64,000 bases of DNA from an uncultured Sphingomonas sp. GTDB lineage: Bacteria > Pseudomonadota > Alphaproteobacteria > Sphingomonadales > Sphingomonadaceae. The notes under the pieces were generated by a model. That model was given only the letters and a program-made list of their open reading frames with translations, made no database searches and was not told where the DNA came from. Location of the stretch: positions 1 to 64,000 of the forward strand of contig CAJYIX010000025.1 in the NCBI GenBank assembly GCA_913775315.1, read 5' to 3'. Below are positions 8,515-20,646 of this stretch, piece by piece (position 1 is the first letter of the stretch; each line of letters starts with the position of its first letter). A program made the translations under genes and the position numbers.

Positions 8515-10302
8515 TCAAGAATTGGTTGCGGCGCGTCCCGTATCACGGATCGCGGCGGGCAGCCGCACCTCGATCGCGGTAGGGCCGAAGCCGATGTCGC
8601 CGCCCAGCTCGCGCGCGAGATTTTCAGCCAGCCGCAGGGCGAAGCCGGTGCCGAGCGGCAGCGCGGCGAAGGTCGCGTCCTCCTCGCTCACCTCGCCGCC
8701 GGCGCGCGCATGGTCGGGCAGGCCGGCGGGGCGCGAGATCGACAGCGTCAGGCGGTCGCCCGCTTCCTCGATGGCCATCGCCAGCACCTCTCCGCGGATG
8801 GCGGCAGCGAGCATCGTCGCGATCAGCCGGCCGAACAGCCGCTCGATCGCGTGGCGGTCCCCCTCCACCGCGCCGTCGCGCTCGGGCAGCGCGATCGTCG
8901 CACCGCGAAGCTCGGCCAGCGGCGCCAGATCGTGCGCGACCGAGCCCAGCACCGCGCGCAGCGACACCGCCTCCGGCCGGAGCGTCAGCGCATCGCTCTC
9001 GATCTTGGCCGCGAGGTCAAGGTCGTCGATCGCGCCGAGCAGGTCGCGGGCGTGGCGATGGATCGAGCGCGCGCGGTCGCGATAGGGGTCGGCGACCGGG
9101 CCGAGCATCTGGAGCGAGATCATCTCCGAAAAGCCGATGATCGCGTTGGTCGGCGTCCGCAGCTCGTGAACCAGCTGGCGCAGGGCATCGGGCGCGGGTG
9201 CGGGCGCGCCGGTCGGCGCCGCGACCTCACCGAAATGCGGGCGGCGCGCGGTGCCCTGATACCCCGTGAACCGGCCGGAGGCAGGGTCGAAGGCGGGCAT
9301 CGCGGAGATCAGCCAGTCGCCCGTCGCCGGGCCGTTGCCGTCGATCCGCAACCGGGCGTCGCGAAACCGCGATCGCTGGCGGAACGCGCCCGCGGCCACG
9401 CCGTCGACACGCGCGAGGCCCGTACCGCCGGCCAGCCGCAGCGACAGGCCGATCAGCGCAGCGCGGCCGATCCCGTCGGCCCAGCGGATGATCCCCTCCG
9501 CATCGGTCTCGAAGCGCATCCGCGCCTCGCCCGCAGGCTGGCTCTCGTCGTTGGCGACGGGGCGCGCCCTTTCGCGCGCGTCGCGAAACGCGTCGATCCG
9601 GGCGACCACGTCGGCGATGCGGAACGGGCCTTCCGGCATCGGCTCTGGCGGGGGCGGCGGCGCCGGCTCGACCTCGCTGCGCCGGACCGCTTCGGCCACG
9701 ACGGGCAGCGTCAGCGCGACCGCACCGAAACTCGAAAACGTCGGCGGAAGCGCGGGACGGCGTTCCGGAACAGGCTCGGGTATTTCAGGCTCGACGACGG
9801 GCTCGGCCGTTTCGACCGGCGCGGGTTCGGGCTCGACCGGCGTCGTGGCTGGCACGGGCTTGGCATCGGCCCGCTCGTCCGCCAGCACGAAGTCGACAGC
9901 GCCGAACGCCTCGAGCGCGCGTTCGACTTCGCTGCCAAGATCGCGGCGATGGCGCAGCACCGCGCGCGCGGGCGGCGCAAGTTCGCCCAGCAGCGCACGC
10001 CACTCGGCGGGGTCGAGCGTCGCGGTGCGCAGGACCGGCGCCGCGACCGCCAGCGTATCGCGCGCGAACAGGCGAACCAGCGCGAAGGGCGGCTGCGCAA
10101 AGGCAAGGCCGCGCGCCGCCGCGGTTCGGTGCGTGAGCGGGACGGCGGGTGCGATCGCCTCCAGCGTCTCGATCGCGCGCGCCTCGGCGGCGACGCGGCG
10201 GCGCCCGATCAGGTCGACGAGCTGCCGATAGACCGACTGGCGCCCCAGCGGCGTCGACAGGTCGGCGGCAAGCACGGTGTCGAGGGTGTCGTCGAAGCGC
10301 AA
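8515..10302 (-). CDS. PAS-containing histidine kinase with degenerate catalytic domain
   Basis: A 595-residue soluble protein. It has an N-terminal helical region, a long Pro/Glu-rich low-complexity linker (about 145-225), a PAS-like domain (about 262-350) and a HisKA dimerisation domain with H379 in LVHELRTPTNAIIGFSEMI. The C-terminal ATPase domain is eroded. The N-box position reads ERLFGRLIATML without the essential Asn, the G1 box (usually DTGPG) reads ISRPAGLP, and G2 is LGTGFAL. It may therefore act as a phosphatase, a scaffold or a phosphoryl acceptor, as DivL-like pseudokinases do. No partner response regulator is adjacent. Confidence 0.8.
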   Translation of the reverse strand: MRFDDTLDTVLAADLSTPLGRQSVYRQLVDLIGRRRVAAEARAIETLEAIAPAVPLTHRTAAARGLAFAQPPFALVRLFARDTLAVAAPVLRTATLDPAEWRALLGELAPPARAVLRHRRDLGSEVERALEAFGAVDFVLADERADAKPVPATTPVEPEPAPVETAEPVVEPEIPEPVPERRPALPPTFSSFGAVALTLPVVAEAVRRSEVEPAPPPPPEPMPEGPFRIADVVARIDAFRDARERARPVANDESQPAGEARMRFETDAEGIIRWADGIGRAALIGLSLRLAGGTGLARVDGVAAGAFRQRSRFRDARLRIDGNGPATGDWLISAMPAFDPASGRFTGYQGTARRPHFGEVAAPTGAPAPAPDALRQLVHELRTPTNAIIGFSEMISLQMLGPVADPYRDRARSIHRHARDLLGAIDDLDLAAKIESDALTLRPEAVSLRAVLGSVAHDLAPLAELRGATIALPERDGAVEGDRHAIERLFGRLIATMLAAAIRGEVLAMAIEEAGDRLTLSISRPAGLPDHARAGGEVSEEDATFAALPLGTGFALRLAENLARELGGDIGFGPTAIEVRLPAAIRDTGRAATNS

Positions 10303-10402
10303 CGGGATCGTTTCCTGAACGGCCGGGGGCGCCGTCGATCATTTCTTAACGCGGCGGAGTCGCCACAGGAACTACCTAAAACGGTACGTCGCATTGTGGG
10401 AC

Positions 10403-10422
10403 AATTGCGCAGGCGAGCAATT
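10403..10422. promoter_or_regulatory. inverted repeat upstream of the Lrp-family gene, candidate operator
   Basis: AATTGC, eight bases, then GCAATT form a perfect dyad about 57 bp before the lrp-like start. AsnC/Lrp proteins commonly bind such A/T-ended dyads and repress their own genes. This is the only A/T-rich stretch in the gap between the kinase and the regulator. Confidence 0.45.
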
Positions 10423-10478
10423 TTCTTCTAAAGGGGCATCGCGTGCCGGCCTTTTTGTACCAGAATTTCGGAGCCTTC

Positions 10479-10946
10479 ATGAGTCTCGACCGCATCGACC
10501 GCCAGATCCTCTCGCTGTTGCAAGAGGATGGCCGCATGACCAATGTCGAGCTGGCCGAACGCGTCGGGCTGACTGCCCCGCCCTGCCTTCGCCGGGTGCG
10601 CGCGCTGGAGGAGGGCGGCGCGATCCGCGGCTATCATGCGGCGCTCGATCCGCTGTCGCTCGGCTATGGCATCACCGTCTTCGCGCTCGTCAGTCTCAAA
10701 AGCCAAGCCGAGAGCGACCTCGCCGCGTTCGAACGGCATGTGGCCGATATTCCCGAAGTCCGCGAATGCCATATGCTGAACGGCGAGATCGATTTCATCC
10801 TCAAGATCGTCGCAACCGACCTAAAGAGCTTCCAGGAAATGCTGACGACGCAACTGACGACCGCGGACAATGTGGCGAGCGTCAAGACCTCTCTGACGAT
10901 CCGTACGTCGAAGGCGCTACCCGGCATCCCGGTGCCGGAGGCCTGA
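10479..10946 (+). CDS. Lrp/AsnC-family transcriptional regulator
   Basis: A 155-residue protein. The N-terminal winged HTH reads LDRIDRQILSLLQEDGRMTNVELAERVGL, split here between SLLQEDG and the recognition helix PPCLRRVRALEEGG. The C-terminal RAM ligand-binding domain (about 65-150) includes EVRECHMLNGEIDFILKI. The start is the ATG at 10479, preceded at a good distance by CGGAG; an in-frame GTG 36 bp earlier is less likely. Lrp proteins form octamers and sense amino acids. The downstream neighbour is convergent, so only autoregulation is suggested by position. Confidence 0.9.
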   Translation: MSLDRIDRQILSLLQEDGRMTNVELAERVGLTAPPCLRRVRALEEGGAIRGYHAALDPLSLGYGITVFALVSLKSQAESDLAAFERHVADIPEVRECHMLNGEIDFILKIVATDLKSFQEMLTTQLTTADNVASVKTSLTIRTSKALPGIPVPEA

Positions 10947-10950
10947 CGCT

Positions 10951-13203
10951 TCAGTCCTTGAGCTCGGCCAGCGGATCCTCCAGCACCGGGACGATCGACG
11001 AATAGTCGTCGGTCCACGCCGGCACGTCGCGGCGGAAGCGGAGCGGCTGCCAGTCGCCGCCGCCCTCGAACAGCCCCGCCAGCACCTCGGGATCGCGGGT
11101 CAATGCGATCCAGTCCGACGGCGTCGCCTCCGAATTGTCGCCCAGCCCCGGCACATAATGCAGCGCCGCCGCATGCCAGCCGCCGCCGCGCGCGGTCGCG
11201 GTGACGACGGGCTCCAGGTCGAGAAAGCGGTTGGAGACGTGGACCATCAGCAGCCCGCGCGGGCCGAGCACGCGGGCATAGGTCGCCAGCGCCTCCCGCG
11301 TCATGAGATGCATCGGCACCGCGTCGGACGAGAAGGCGTCGAGCGCCAACAGGTCGAGGCTGCCGGCTGGCTGCGCGGCGATCGACAGGCGCGCATCGCC
11401 TATGACGATCTTCGCGTCGGGCAGGCAGCGCCTCAGATAGCCGAACTTGCCGCTGTCGCGAGCGATGCGGACGACCGCGGGGTCGATCTCGTAAAAGCGC
11501 CAGTCCTGCCCCGGCCGCGCGTAGCAGGCGAGCGTGCCCGTCCCCAGCCCGACCGCGCCGACGCGCGCGCCGCGGCCGTAGAGTGCGGGCAGCGCCCGCA
11601 TCGCCTGGCCGATCCCCGATCCGGGGACGTAATAGCTGGTCGGCTCGCGCGCCTTTGCCGGATCGTCGACGAACTGGACGCCGTGCAGCGTCGTGCCGTG
11701 GGCGAGCGTGCGCGTCCCCGTCTCGGGATAGTCGCGGATGGTGTAGACGCCGAAATAGCTGCGCGTGCGGGCATCCTCCTGGAAACTTACCTGAAGCGCG
11801 CGCCAGCCCCCGAACAGGAGAAGCGCGGCGACGAGTACCGCGACATAGGCCGGGCGCGCGCCGATCGCGACGATGCCGATGCCGGCGAGCGCGAGGAAGG
11901 CGAGGCTTTCGTGCTTCGGCCCCAAAACCTCGCCGGGATTTTCGAGCCCGACCAGCATCACCGCGCCCGCCGCCGCGGTGACGAGGGCGAGCGTCAAAGA
12001 GCGCTTCTCCGCCCACCCGCGGCGCAGCACCGGCAGCAGCCATTCCTGCGGGACCAGAAGGCCCGCGGCGACGATCAGGATCGGGTACTCGTACGTCCAG
12101 TCGAACACGATCGGCGCGACCAAAGCGGCGAACACGCCGCCCAGCGCGCCGCCGACCGACATGGCGAGGTAGAAGCCCGTCAGCCGATCAGGTTCGGGCC
12201 TCAGACGATAGAGCTGCGTGTGCAGCGCCGTCGCCGCCATGAAGAGCAGGCCGAGCGCGATGACCGCGTTGAGGTAGGGATAGCTGTGCGTCCCCCCGGT
12301 CATCACCCCGCCGAAGACGAGGATCGTCACCGGCGCGAACGTCGTCAGGAAATCGGCCACCCGCCGCCCCGCGGCAAACGCGACGCTGAAGCTCAGCAGG
12401 TAGAGGCCGAGCGGGAGGACCCACAGCATCGGCACCGCGACGATATCGGTCGTCAGGAACGTCGAGGTCGCGAGCATCAGCCCCGACGGCACGAGCGATA
12501 GAGCGATCCAGAGCGCGATGCGGCGACGCGTCGGCGCGGCGCTGGTCGGCAGCACCCGTGCCGCCGCCCCGCCGCGCGGCAGGCGAAGCGCACAGGCACC
12601 GACGAGTAGCGCGACGAACGCGTAGCCCGCCGTCCAGAGCCAGCTTTGCCCCGACAGCGCCATGTTGGGCTCGACCAGCAGCGGATAGGCGATCAGGCCG
12701 GCAAAGCTGCCGATGTTCGACGCGGCATAGAGCGCGTAAGGATTCGCCGCGGGCGCAGAGGCGGCGAACCATCGCTGTAGCAGCGGCGCCTGCGCCGACA
12801 CCGCCAGGAACAGCGGCCCGATCGAGGCGAAGAGCAGCCACGGCACCCACAATACCGGCGCATCGCCGACGCCCGGCGCCCCCTCGATCAGCCCGATCGG
12901 CAACCACAGCGCGGCGACTGCCAGCAGTGCCAGATGGATACCCGCCTGCCGCCGCACCCCGAACCGGCCGAGCCAATGCGCATAGCCGTACCCGCCGAGC
13001 AGCAGCGCCTGATAGACGAGCATTGCCGAGTTCCAGACCGCCGGCGCGCCGCCGAGCCGCGGCAGCGCCATCCGCGCCACCATCGGCTGGACGAGGAAAA
13101 GGAGGAACGACCCCGACAGGATCGCGGCGACGAACAGGGGGCGAAAGGGCGGCCGGATGCGAACGGCCTCGCCGCCCGCGCCGCCGTCGGGCTCGATACG
13201 CAT
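10951..13203 (-). CDS. membrane protein fused to spermidine-synthase-like domain
   Basis: A 750-residue protein. The N-terminal about 490 residues carry around ten or more transmembrane helices, starting PLFVAAILSGSFLLFLVQPMVARM, a stretch typical of the 'fused MFS/spermidine synthase' family. The C-terminal about 240 residues form a Rossmann methyltransferase-like fold with VGLGTGTLACYARPG, FYEIDPAVV and LLALDAFSSDAVPMHL. The last is the polyamine-synthase-like active-site strand. True spermidine synthases are soluble, so the activity is unproven. The substrate may be membrane-derived. It converges on the lrp-like gene with a 4-bp gap. Confidence 0.85.
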   Translation of the reverse strand: MRIEPDGGAGGEAVRIRPPFRPLFVAAILSGSFLLFLVQPMVARMALPRLGGAPAVWNSAMLVYQALLLGGYGYAHWLGRFGVRRQAGIHLALLAVAALWLPIGLIEGAPGVGDAPVLWVPWLLFASIGPLFLAVSAQAPLLQRWFAASAPAANPYALYAASNIGSFAGLIAYPLLVEPNMALSGQSWLWTAGYAFVALLVGACALRLPRGGAAARVLPTSAAPTRRRIALWIALSLVPSGLMLATSTFLTTDIVAVPMLWVLPLGLYLLSFSVAFAAGRRVADFLTTFAPVTILVFGGVMTGGTHSYPYLNAVIALGLLFMAATALHTQLYRLRPEPDRLTGFYLAMSVGGALGGVFAALVAPIVFDWTYEYPILIVAAGLLVPQEWLLPVLRRGWAEKRSLTLALVTAAAGAVMLVGLENPGEVLGPKHESLAFLALAGIGIVAIGARPAYVAVLVAALLLFGGWRALQVSFQEDARTRSYFGVYTIRDYPETGTRTLAHGTTLHGVQFVDDPAKAREPTSYYVPGSGIGQAMRALPALYGRGARVGAVGLGTGTLACYARPGQDWRFYEIDPAVVRIARDSGKFGYLRRCLPDAKIVIGDARLSIAAQPAGSLDLLALDAFSSDAVPMHLMTREALATYARVLGPRGLLMVHVSNRFLDLEPVVTATARGGGWHAAALHYVPGLGDNSEATPSDWIALTRDPEVLAGLFEGGGDWQPLRFRRDVPAWTDDYSSIVPVLEDPLAELKD

Positions 13204-13234
13204 CGCGCGACCTTAACGGAGCAGACCGCGAAAG

Positions 13235-14293
13235 CTAGCCGTGCTGCCGATCCCGCCATGCCGCGATGGCGATCGTTGCGGCGACACCGAGCGCGACCGC
13301 AACCAGATAGCCGGTATAGCCGCCCGCCAGCCTCAACCAGGCCGTGCCGAGGCCGTAGGTCAGCAGCACCCCTGCCGCGAAACAGTCGAGGCTGTGCCGC
13401 CCGACCATCGCCACCGCCGCCAGCGGCTGGCGACGGGTCCAGCCGCCCGCCAGCGTGAGCAGCGCGAGGTAGAGGACGAGGACAAGCACGCCATGTCCGA
13501 CGCGCAGCAGCGTCAGGCCGTGGCGCGGGTCGAGCATCGCGGGCTCATGCCCCTTGGCGAACGCCGCCGCGACGAACAGCGCGAGCAGCGGGGCCGCGAC
13601 CCAGCGATGGCGGTCGAGCCAGCCGAGCAGCGGCTCGTGCACCCGCATCGCCCCCAATGCCATCGGCACGAAGAACAGCATCTGCCACGCCAGCCGGTCG
13701 AGCACCCCGTCCTTGCTCCCGCCCGCCGCGACGAGTTCGATCGTCCAGAGCTGTGCCGCCGCATAGAGCGCGACCGACAAGACGATCAGCAACGCGTTCG
13801 ATCGCCGCTGCACCGCGATCGCGATCGGCGCGGCGAGCATCAGCACGATATAGAGCTGGAGAATGTCGAGCAGCCGCGGCGCCGACAGTAGTGCGGCGAA
13901 GCGCAGCGTCGCCGCCAGCGGATCGGCAACGAACGGATCGAGCCGCCAGAAGGCCAATTCCTCCCCCGGCATCGCTGCGATCAGCGGCAGGACGAGCGCG
14001 AGCAGCGCCAGATCGTAGAGCCACAGCCGCCCCGCCCGGCGCCAGACCGCCAGTGCCGGCCCCGGCCGCCGCAGGTAGATCAGACCGACCATATAGCCCG
14101 ACAGCATCACGAAGAGTTCGGCCGCGGTCGACCAGCCATATCGCGTCGGCGTCGGGATCAGGCCGGCACGAATACCGCCCAATTCCGCCACTTGGCTCAG
14201 ATGGTTCACAAGGATGACGAGGATCGCGATACCGCGCACGATATCGATGCGCGCTTCCCGCGCGGATCGCTCAGCCGGGCTTGTCGATGACAT
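13235..14293 (-). CDS. OpgC-domain membrane acyltransferase
   Basis: A 352-residue integral membrane protein with about ten helices. The start contains RIDIVRGIAILVILVNHLSQV (acyltransferase-3/OpgC-type Arg-Asp...His segment), then LFVMLSGYMVGLIY. OpgC proteins attach succinyl groups to periplasmic glucans; other members modify different glycans. Its 5' end overlaps the upstream GNAT gene by 23 bp, so the two are probably translated together. It is the last gene of the hemB-GNAT-GNAT run. No glucan synthase is nearby, so the acceptor is unknown. Confidence 0.82.
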   Translation of the reverse strand: MSSTSPAERSAREARIDIVRGIAILVILVNHLSQVAELGGIRAGLIPTPTRYGWSTAAELFVMLSGYMVGLIYLRRPGPALAVWRRAGRLWLYDLALLALVLPLIAAMPGEELAFWRLDPFVADPLAATLRFAALLSAPRLLDILQLYIVLMLAAPIAIAVQRRSNALLIVLSVALYAAAQLWTIELVAAGGSKDGVLDRLAWQMLFFVPMALGAMRVHEPLLGWLDRHRWVAAPLLALFVAAAFAKGHEPAMLDPRHGLTLLRVGHGVLVLVLYLALLTLAGGWTRRQPLAAVAMVGRHSLDCFAAGVLLTYGLGTAWLRLAGGYTGYLVAVALGVAATIAIAAWRDRQHG

Positions 14294-14797
14294 AGACGAT
14301 ATGCAGCGACAGCGGATCGTCGGCGGTGAGCGAAGGGTGGGCGAAGTCCCGATCGATGAGCCGGCGCATCCCCAGCCGCTCCATCAGCCCCCAGCTTCGG
14401 ACGTTCGCGGGCACGGTGATCGCCGCGATCCGCGGCATCCCCTGCGCCCAGCCCCAGGCGAGGCAGGCCGCCGCCGCCTCGCGTGCATAGCCCTGCCCCC
14501 AGGCATGCCGGGCAAGCCGCCAGCCGATCTCGACCTCGCCCTCGATCGGGGTACCGGTCGCACCCGGCTTCAATCCGCAAAAGCCGAGGAACGTGCCGTC
14601 GTCGCGGCGTTCGATTGCCCAAAAGCAATGGCCGTTCGCCGCCTGAAACCCCCGCTGCCGCTCGATCGCGGCGCGGACACCCGCTTCGTCGAGCGGCGGG
14701 CCGATGAACGCCATCACCTCCGGATCGCGGCCCATCGCCGCGAACGGCGCCACGTCCGCCTCGCGCCATTCGCGCAGGACCAGTCGCTCGGTTTCGA

Positions 14798-14801
<4 letters not shown>
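14271..14801 (-). CDS. GNAT-family N-acetyltransferase (RimJ/RimL type), copy 2
   Basis: A 176-residue protein that starts VIETERLVLREWREADVAPFAAM and ends in an acetyl-CoA site with WGQGYAREAAAACLAWGW and NVRSWGLMERLGM. This is the RimJ/RimL branch of GNAT enzymes, which acetylate protein N-termini or small amines. The GTG start at 14801 overlaps the stop of the preceding GNAT by four bases. The two GNATs share the order of motifs (CGLKPG/AGLKPG, GTPIEGEVEIGW/NTPIEGEIEAGW) and look like a tandem duplication that has diverged. Confidence 0.87.
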
Positions 14802-16892
<2,091 letters not shown>

Positions 16893-16893
16893 C

Positions 16894-19491
16894 TCAATCG
16901 AGGTTCGGGCGCAGCCACCGCTCGGCCAGCGGCAGATCGACGCCGCGGCGACCGGCATAGTCCTGAAGCTGGTCGCGGCCGACGCGGGCGACGCCGAAAT
17001 AGCTGGCGTCCGGGTGGCCGAAATAGAAGCCCGAGACCGCCGCGGTCGGCAGCATCGCGAAACTCTCGGTCAGGGTAAGGCCGACGCGGGCGGAGGCGCC
17101 GAGCAGTTCGAACAGCATCGGCTTGGCCGAATGGTCGGGGCACGCGGGATAGCCGGGCGCGGGACGGATGCCGCGATACTGCTCGCGGATCAGCGCCTCG
17201 TTGTCGAGCTGCTCGCCCGCGGCATAGCCCCACAGGGTGGTGCGGACATGCTGGTGCAGCCGCTCGGCAAAGGCCTCGGCAAAACGGTCGGCGAGCGCCT
17301 TCAGCAGGATGTCCTGATAGTCGTCATGCCCCGCCTTGAACCGGGCGATATGGTCGTCGATGCCGTGGATGCCGACCGCGAACCCGCCGATCCAGTCGCC
17401 AGCGGGGTCGACGAAATCGGCCAGACACATGTTCGGCCGCCCCTCGCGCTTGGCGATCTGCTGGCGCAGGAAGGGGAAGCGGGTCTCGCCGCGCTCGTCG
17501 GTCACGATCACGTCATCGCCGTCGCGCCGGCACGGCCACAGGCCGGCGACACCGCGTGCGGTCAGCCACTTCTCGCCGACGATCGTATCGAGCATCGCCT
17601 GTGCGTCGGCATAGAGCGACCGCGCGCTCTCGCCGACGATCGCATCGTCGAGGATCGCGGGGAAATTGCCGGCGAGCTCCCAAGAGCGGAAGAAGGGCGT
17701 CCAGTCGATGACTTCGCGCAGGTCGGCGAGGTCCCAGTCGTCGAACACGTGGAGGCCGGGCTCAACAGGCGCGGCGGGCTTGATCGCGAAGTCGGCCTTG
17801 AAGCCGTTCTCGCGCGCCCTCTCGATCGGGATCAGGTCGGACTGACCCTTCCCCTCGCGCGCGCGGCGGACCGCGTCGTAGTCGTCGGCGATCTTCGTGA
17901 CGTAGTCGTCGCGCTGCGTATCGGAGACGAGCGTCGTCGCGACACCCACCGCGCGGCTGGCGTCGAGGACGTGGACCACGGGCCCCTTGTACGCAGGCGC
18001 GATGCGCAGCGCGGTATGCACCTTCGAGGTCGTGGCGCCGCCGATCAGCAGCGGCATCGCCATGCCGGCGCGCTGCATCTCCTCCGCCACCGTCACCATC
18101 TCGTCGAGGCTGGGGGTGATGAGGCCCGACAGGCCGATCATGTCGGCGTCGTTCTCGTTCGCCGCCTCCAGGATCTTGGTCCACGGCACCATGACGCCGA
18201 GGTCCACAACCTCGAAGCCGTTGCACTGAAGCACGACACCGACGATGTTCTTGCCAATATCGTGGACGTCGCCCTTGACCGTCGCCATCACGACGCGGCC
18301 CTTGCCCTTGGCCCCGGGTTCCTTCGCCGCCTCGATATAGGGAAGCAGGTGGGCGACCGCCTTCTTCATCACGCGCGCGGACTTCACGACCTGTGGCAGG
18401 AACATCTTGCCAGAGCCGAACAGGTCGCCGACGACGTTCATGCCGTCCATCAGCGGGCCTTCGATCACCTCGATCGGGCGATCCATCGCCTGGCGCATCT
18501 CCTCGGTATCCTCGACGACATAGGCGTCGATACCCTTGACGAGGGCGTATTCCAGCCGCTTGCGCACCTCGAAACCGCGCCATTCCTGCGCCGCCTTTTC
18601 CGCCACCGCATCGGTGCCGCGAAAGCGTTCGGCGAGCGCCACCAGCCGCTCGCCCGCCTGGGGGTCGCGGTTGAGGATGACGTCTTCGCACGCGGTGCGC
18701 AGTTCGGGGTCAATCGCGTCATAGACGTCGAGTTGGCCGGCATTGACGATGCCCATGTCCATGCCCGCGGGGATCGCGTGATAGAGGAACACGCTGTGCA
18801 TGGCCCGACGCACCGGCTCGTTCCCGCGGAAGCTGAACGAGAGGTTGGAGAGCCCGCCCGAGATATGGACGTGCGGGCAACGCGCCTTGATCTCACGGCA
18901 TGCCTCGATGAAGTCGACGGCGTAGTTGTCGTGCTCCTCGATCCCCGTCGCCACGGCGAAGACGTTGGGGTCGAAGATGATATCCTCGGGCGGGAAGCCA
19001 ATGCCGGTGAGGAGCTTGTAGGCGCGCTCGCAGATCTCGACCTTGCGGTCCTTCGTATCCGCCTGTCCCACCTCGTCGAACGCCATGACGACGACCGCGG
19101 CGCCGTAGGCCATGCACTTGCGCGCCTGGGCGAGGAACTGCGCCTCGCCCTCCTTCATGCTGATCGAATTGACGATCGGCTTGCCGCTGACGCACTTCAG
19201 CCCTGCCTCGATCACGTCCCACTTGGACGAATCGACCATCACCGGCACGCGGGCGATATCCGGCTCGGCCTGGATGAGCTTGAGGAAGGTCGTCATGGCG
19301 TGGTGCGCGTCGAGCAGCCCCTCGTCCATGTTGACGTCGATGACCTGCGCGCCCGCCTCCACCTGCTCGCGCGCGACCTCGACCGCGGCGGTGTAGTCGC
19401 CGGCCATGACGAGCTTCTTGAACTTGGCCGAGCCGGTGACGTTCGTGCGCTCGCCGACATTGACGAAGATGGGGGTGGGGTTGGTCATCAT
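16894..19491 (-). CDS. metH: methionine synthase (B12-dependent), folate/cobalamin/activation half
   Basis: A protein of about 865 residues. It begins at the pterin-binding domain ([15 protein letters not shown]), followed by a cap domain, the cobalamin-binding domain with the base-off histidine motif [15 protein letters not shown] and the [10 protein letters not shown] loop, and the SAM-dependent reactivation domain with [13 protein letters not shown]. The homocysteine/zinc domain is missing and is encoded separately just upstream, in a different frame. Together the two parts make a full MetH, which methylates homocysteine using methyl-tetrahydrofolate. Split MetH is seen in sphingomonads. 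The start is the ATG-ATG pair at 19491/19488. Confidence 0.95.
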   Translation of the reverse strand: MMTNPTPIFVNVGERTNVTGSAKFKKLVMAGDYTAAVEVAREQVEAGAQVIDVNMDEGLLDAHHAMTTFLKLIQAEPDIARVPVMVDSSKWDVIEAGLKCVSGKPIVNSISMKEGEAQFLAQARKCMAYGAAVVVMAFDEVGQADTKDRKVEICERAYKLLTGIGFPPEDIIFDPNVFAVATGIEEHDNYAVDFIEACREIKARCPHVHISGGLSNLSFSFRGNEPVRRAMHSVFLYHAIPAGMDMGIVNAGQLDVYDAIDPELRTACEDVILNRDPQAGERLVALAERFRGTDAVAEKAAQEWRGFEVRKRLEYALVKGIDAYVVEDTEEMRQAMDRPIEVIEGPLMDGMNVVGDLFGSGKMFLPQVVKSARVMKKAVAHLLPYIEAAKEPGAKGKGRVVMATVKGDVHDIGKNIVGVVLQCNGFEVVDLGVMVPWTKILEAANENDADMIGLSGLITPSLDEMVTVAEEMQRAGMAMPLLIGGATTSKVHTALRIAPAYKGPVVHVLDASRAVGVATTLVSDTQRDDYVTKIADDYDAVRRAREGKGQSDLIPIERARENGFKADFAIKPAAPVEPGLHVFDDWDLADLREVIDWTPFFRSWELAGNFPAILDDAIVGESARSLYADAQAMLDTIVGEKWLTARGVAGLWPCRRDGDDVIVTDERGETRFPFLRQQIAKREGRPNMCLADFVDPAGDWIGGFAVGIHGIDDHIARFKAGHDDYQDILLKALADRFAEAFAERLHQHVRTTLWGYAAGEQLDNEALIREQYRGIRPAPGYPACPDHSAKPMLFELLGASARVGLTLTESFAMLPTAAVSGFYFGHPDASYFGVARVGRDQLQDYAGRRGVDLPLAERWLRPNLD

Positions 19492-19496
19492 AACCT

Positions 19497-19522
19497 CGTC
19501 ATCCCAAGCGAAGGCTGGGATC
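19497..19522 (+). repeat. REP-like palindromic element, copy 1
   Basis: ATCCCA(A)GC, a 4-base loop and GCTGGGAT form a hairpin preceded by CGTC. It matches the type of short palindromes scattered between genes in sphingomonads. It lies between the two metH parts, with an inverted relative 30 bp away. Confidence 0.7.
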
Positions 19523-19552
19523 GGGTGCCGCGGGGGCGAAAATTGAAACGGA

Positions 19553-19578
19553 GCGACCCCAGCTGTCGCTGGGGTGAC
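19553..19578 (-). repeat. REP-like palindromic element, copy 2 (inverted)
   Basis: ACCCCAGC, loop TGTC and GCTGGGGT form an 8-bp stem followed by GAC. Read on the minus strand it begins GTCACCCCAGCGAC and so is a diverged, oppositely oriented copy of the element at 19497. The pair has the layout of a REPIN, and in the RNA the two copies could also pair with each other. Confidence 0.7.
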
Positions 19579-19585
19579 GGCTAGA

Positions 19586-20635
19586 TCACGCCGCCATCGT
19601 GAACGGCTCGAGCCCGGCCAGCCGCGTCTGCACCGGGACGCCGGGCAGCGGGCGCGGCGGCAGGTCGGCCACCGCCTCGGCGATCGCCTGGATATGCGCG
19701 GGCGTCGATCCACAGCAGCCGCCGAGGATGTTGACCTGTCCATGCTCGGCCCAGTCGCGCACGAGGCCGGCGGTCGTCACCGGCGCTTCGTCATAGGCGC
19801 CCAGTTCGTTGGGCAGCCCGGCATTGGGATAGACCATGACCAGCGTGTCGCAGAGCTTCGACAAGACCGCGACGTGCGGGCGAAGCTGCTCGGCCCCGAA
19901 CGAGCAGTTGAGCCCGATCGTCACCGGCCGCGCATGGCGGACCGCGTGCCAGAATGCCTCGACGGTATGGCCCGACAGATTGCGGCCGCTGAGGTCGGTC
20001 AGCGTCATCGACAGCATGATCGGCACCTCGCGCCCCAGCGCCTCCCCCGCCTCGATCACCGCCATCACGCCCGCCTTGGCATTGAGCGTATCGAACACCG
20101 TCTCGATCAGGATGAAGTCGCAGCCACCCTCGACCAGCGCGTCGACCTGCTCGCGGTACACGTCCTTCAGATAGTCGAAGTCGATCTCGCGAAAGCCGGG
20201 ATCGTTGACGTCCGGGCTCAGCGACAGCGTCTTGTTGGTCGGCCCGATCGCGCCCGCGACGAAGCGGGGGCGGCCATCCTTCGCCTCGAACGCATCGGCA
20301 CATTCGCGCGCGATCCGGGCGGAGGCGACGTTGATCTCGCGCACCAGCGCTTCCGCGCCGTAATCGGCCTGGCTGATGCGGTTGGCCGAGAAGGTGTTGG
20401 TCGAGACGATGTCCGACCCGGCCTTCAGATAGCTTTCGGTGATGATCCGTGGCACCTCCGGCTTGGTCAGCGCGAGGATGTCGTTGTTGCCCTTCTGGTC
20501 GTGGGACAGGCCCAGGTCGCCGGCATAGTCCGCTTCCGCCAGCTTCCAGTTCTGGATCTCCGTCCCGAACGCGCCATCGGTCATCAGGATGCGCTTGGCG
20601 GCCTCAGTGAACAGGCGGTCGCGGGCGGTGATCAT
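19586..20635 (-). CDS. metH: methionine synthase, homocysteine-binding half
   Basis: A 349-residue homocysteine S-methyltransferase domain corresponding to the N-terminus of full-length MetH. It has [24 protein letters not shown] and the zinc ligands in GLNCSFGA and [11 protein letters not shown]. It binds and deprotonates homocysteine for methyl transfer from the cobalamin half encoded downstream. Eleven bases separate it from metF and 94 bp, filled by a REP pair, from the second metH part. The two metH frames differ, so a single stop-codon change does not explain the split. Confidence 0.95.
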   Translation of the reverse strand: MITARDRLFTEAAKRILMTDGAFGTEIQNWKLAEADYAGDLGLSHDQKGNNDILALTKPEVPRIITESYLKAGSDIVSTNTFSANRISQADYGAEALVREINVASARIARECADAFEAKDGRPRFVAGAIGPTNKTLSLSPDVNDPGFREIDFDYLKDVYREQVDALVEGGCDFILIETVFDTLNAKAGVMAVIEAGEALGREVPIMLSMTLTDLSGRNLSGHTVEAFWHAVRHARPVTIGLNCSFGAEQLRPHVAVLSKLCDTLVMVYPNAGLPNELGAYDEAPVTTAGLVRDWAEHGQVNILGGCCGSTPAHIQAIAEAVADLPPRPLPGVPVQTRLAGLEPFTMAA

Positions 20636-20646
20636 CGTCGGTTCCT

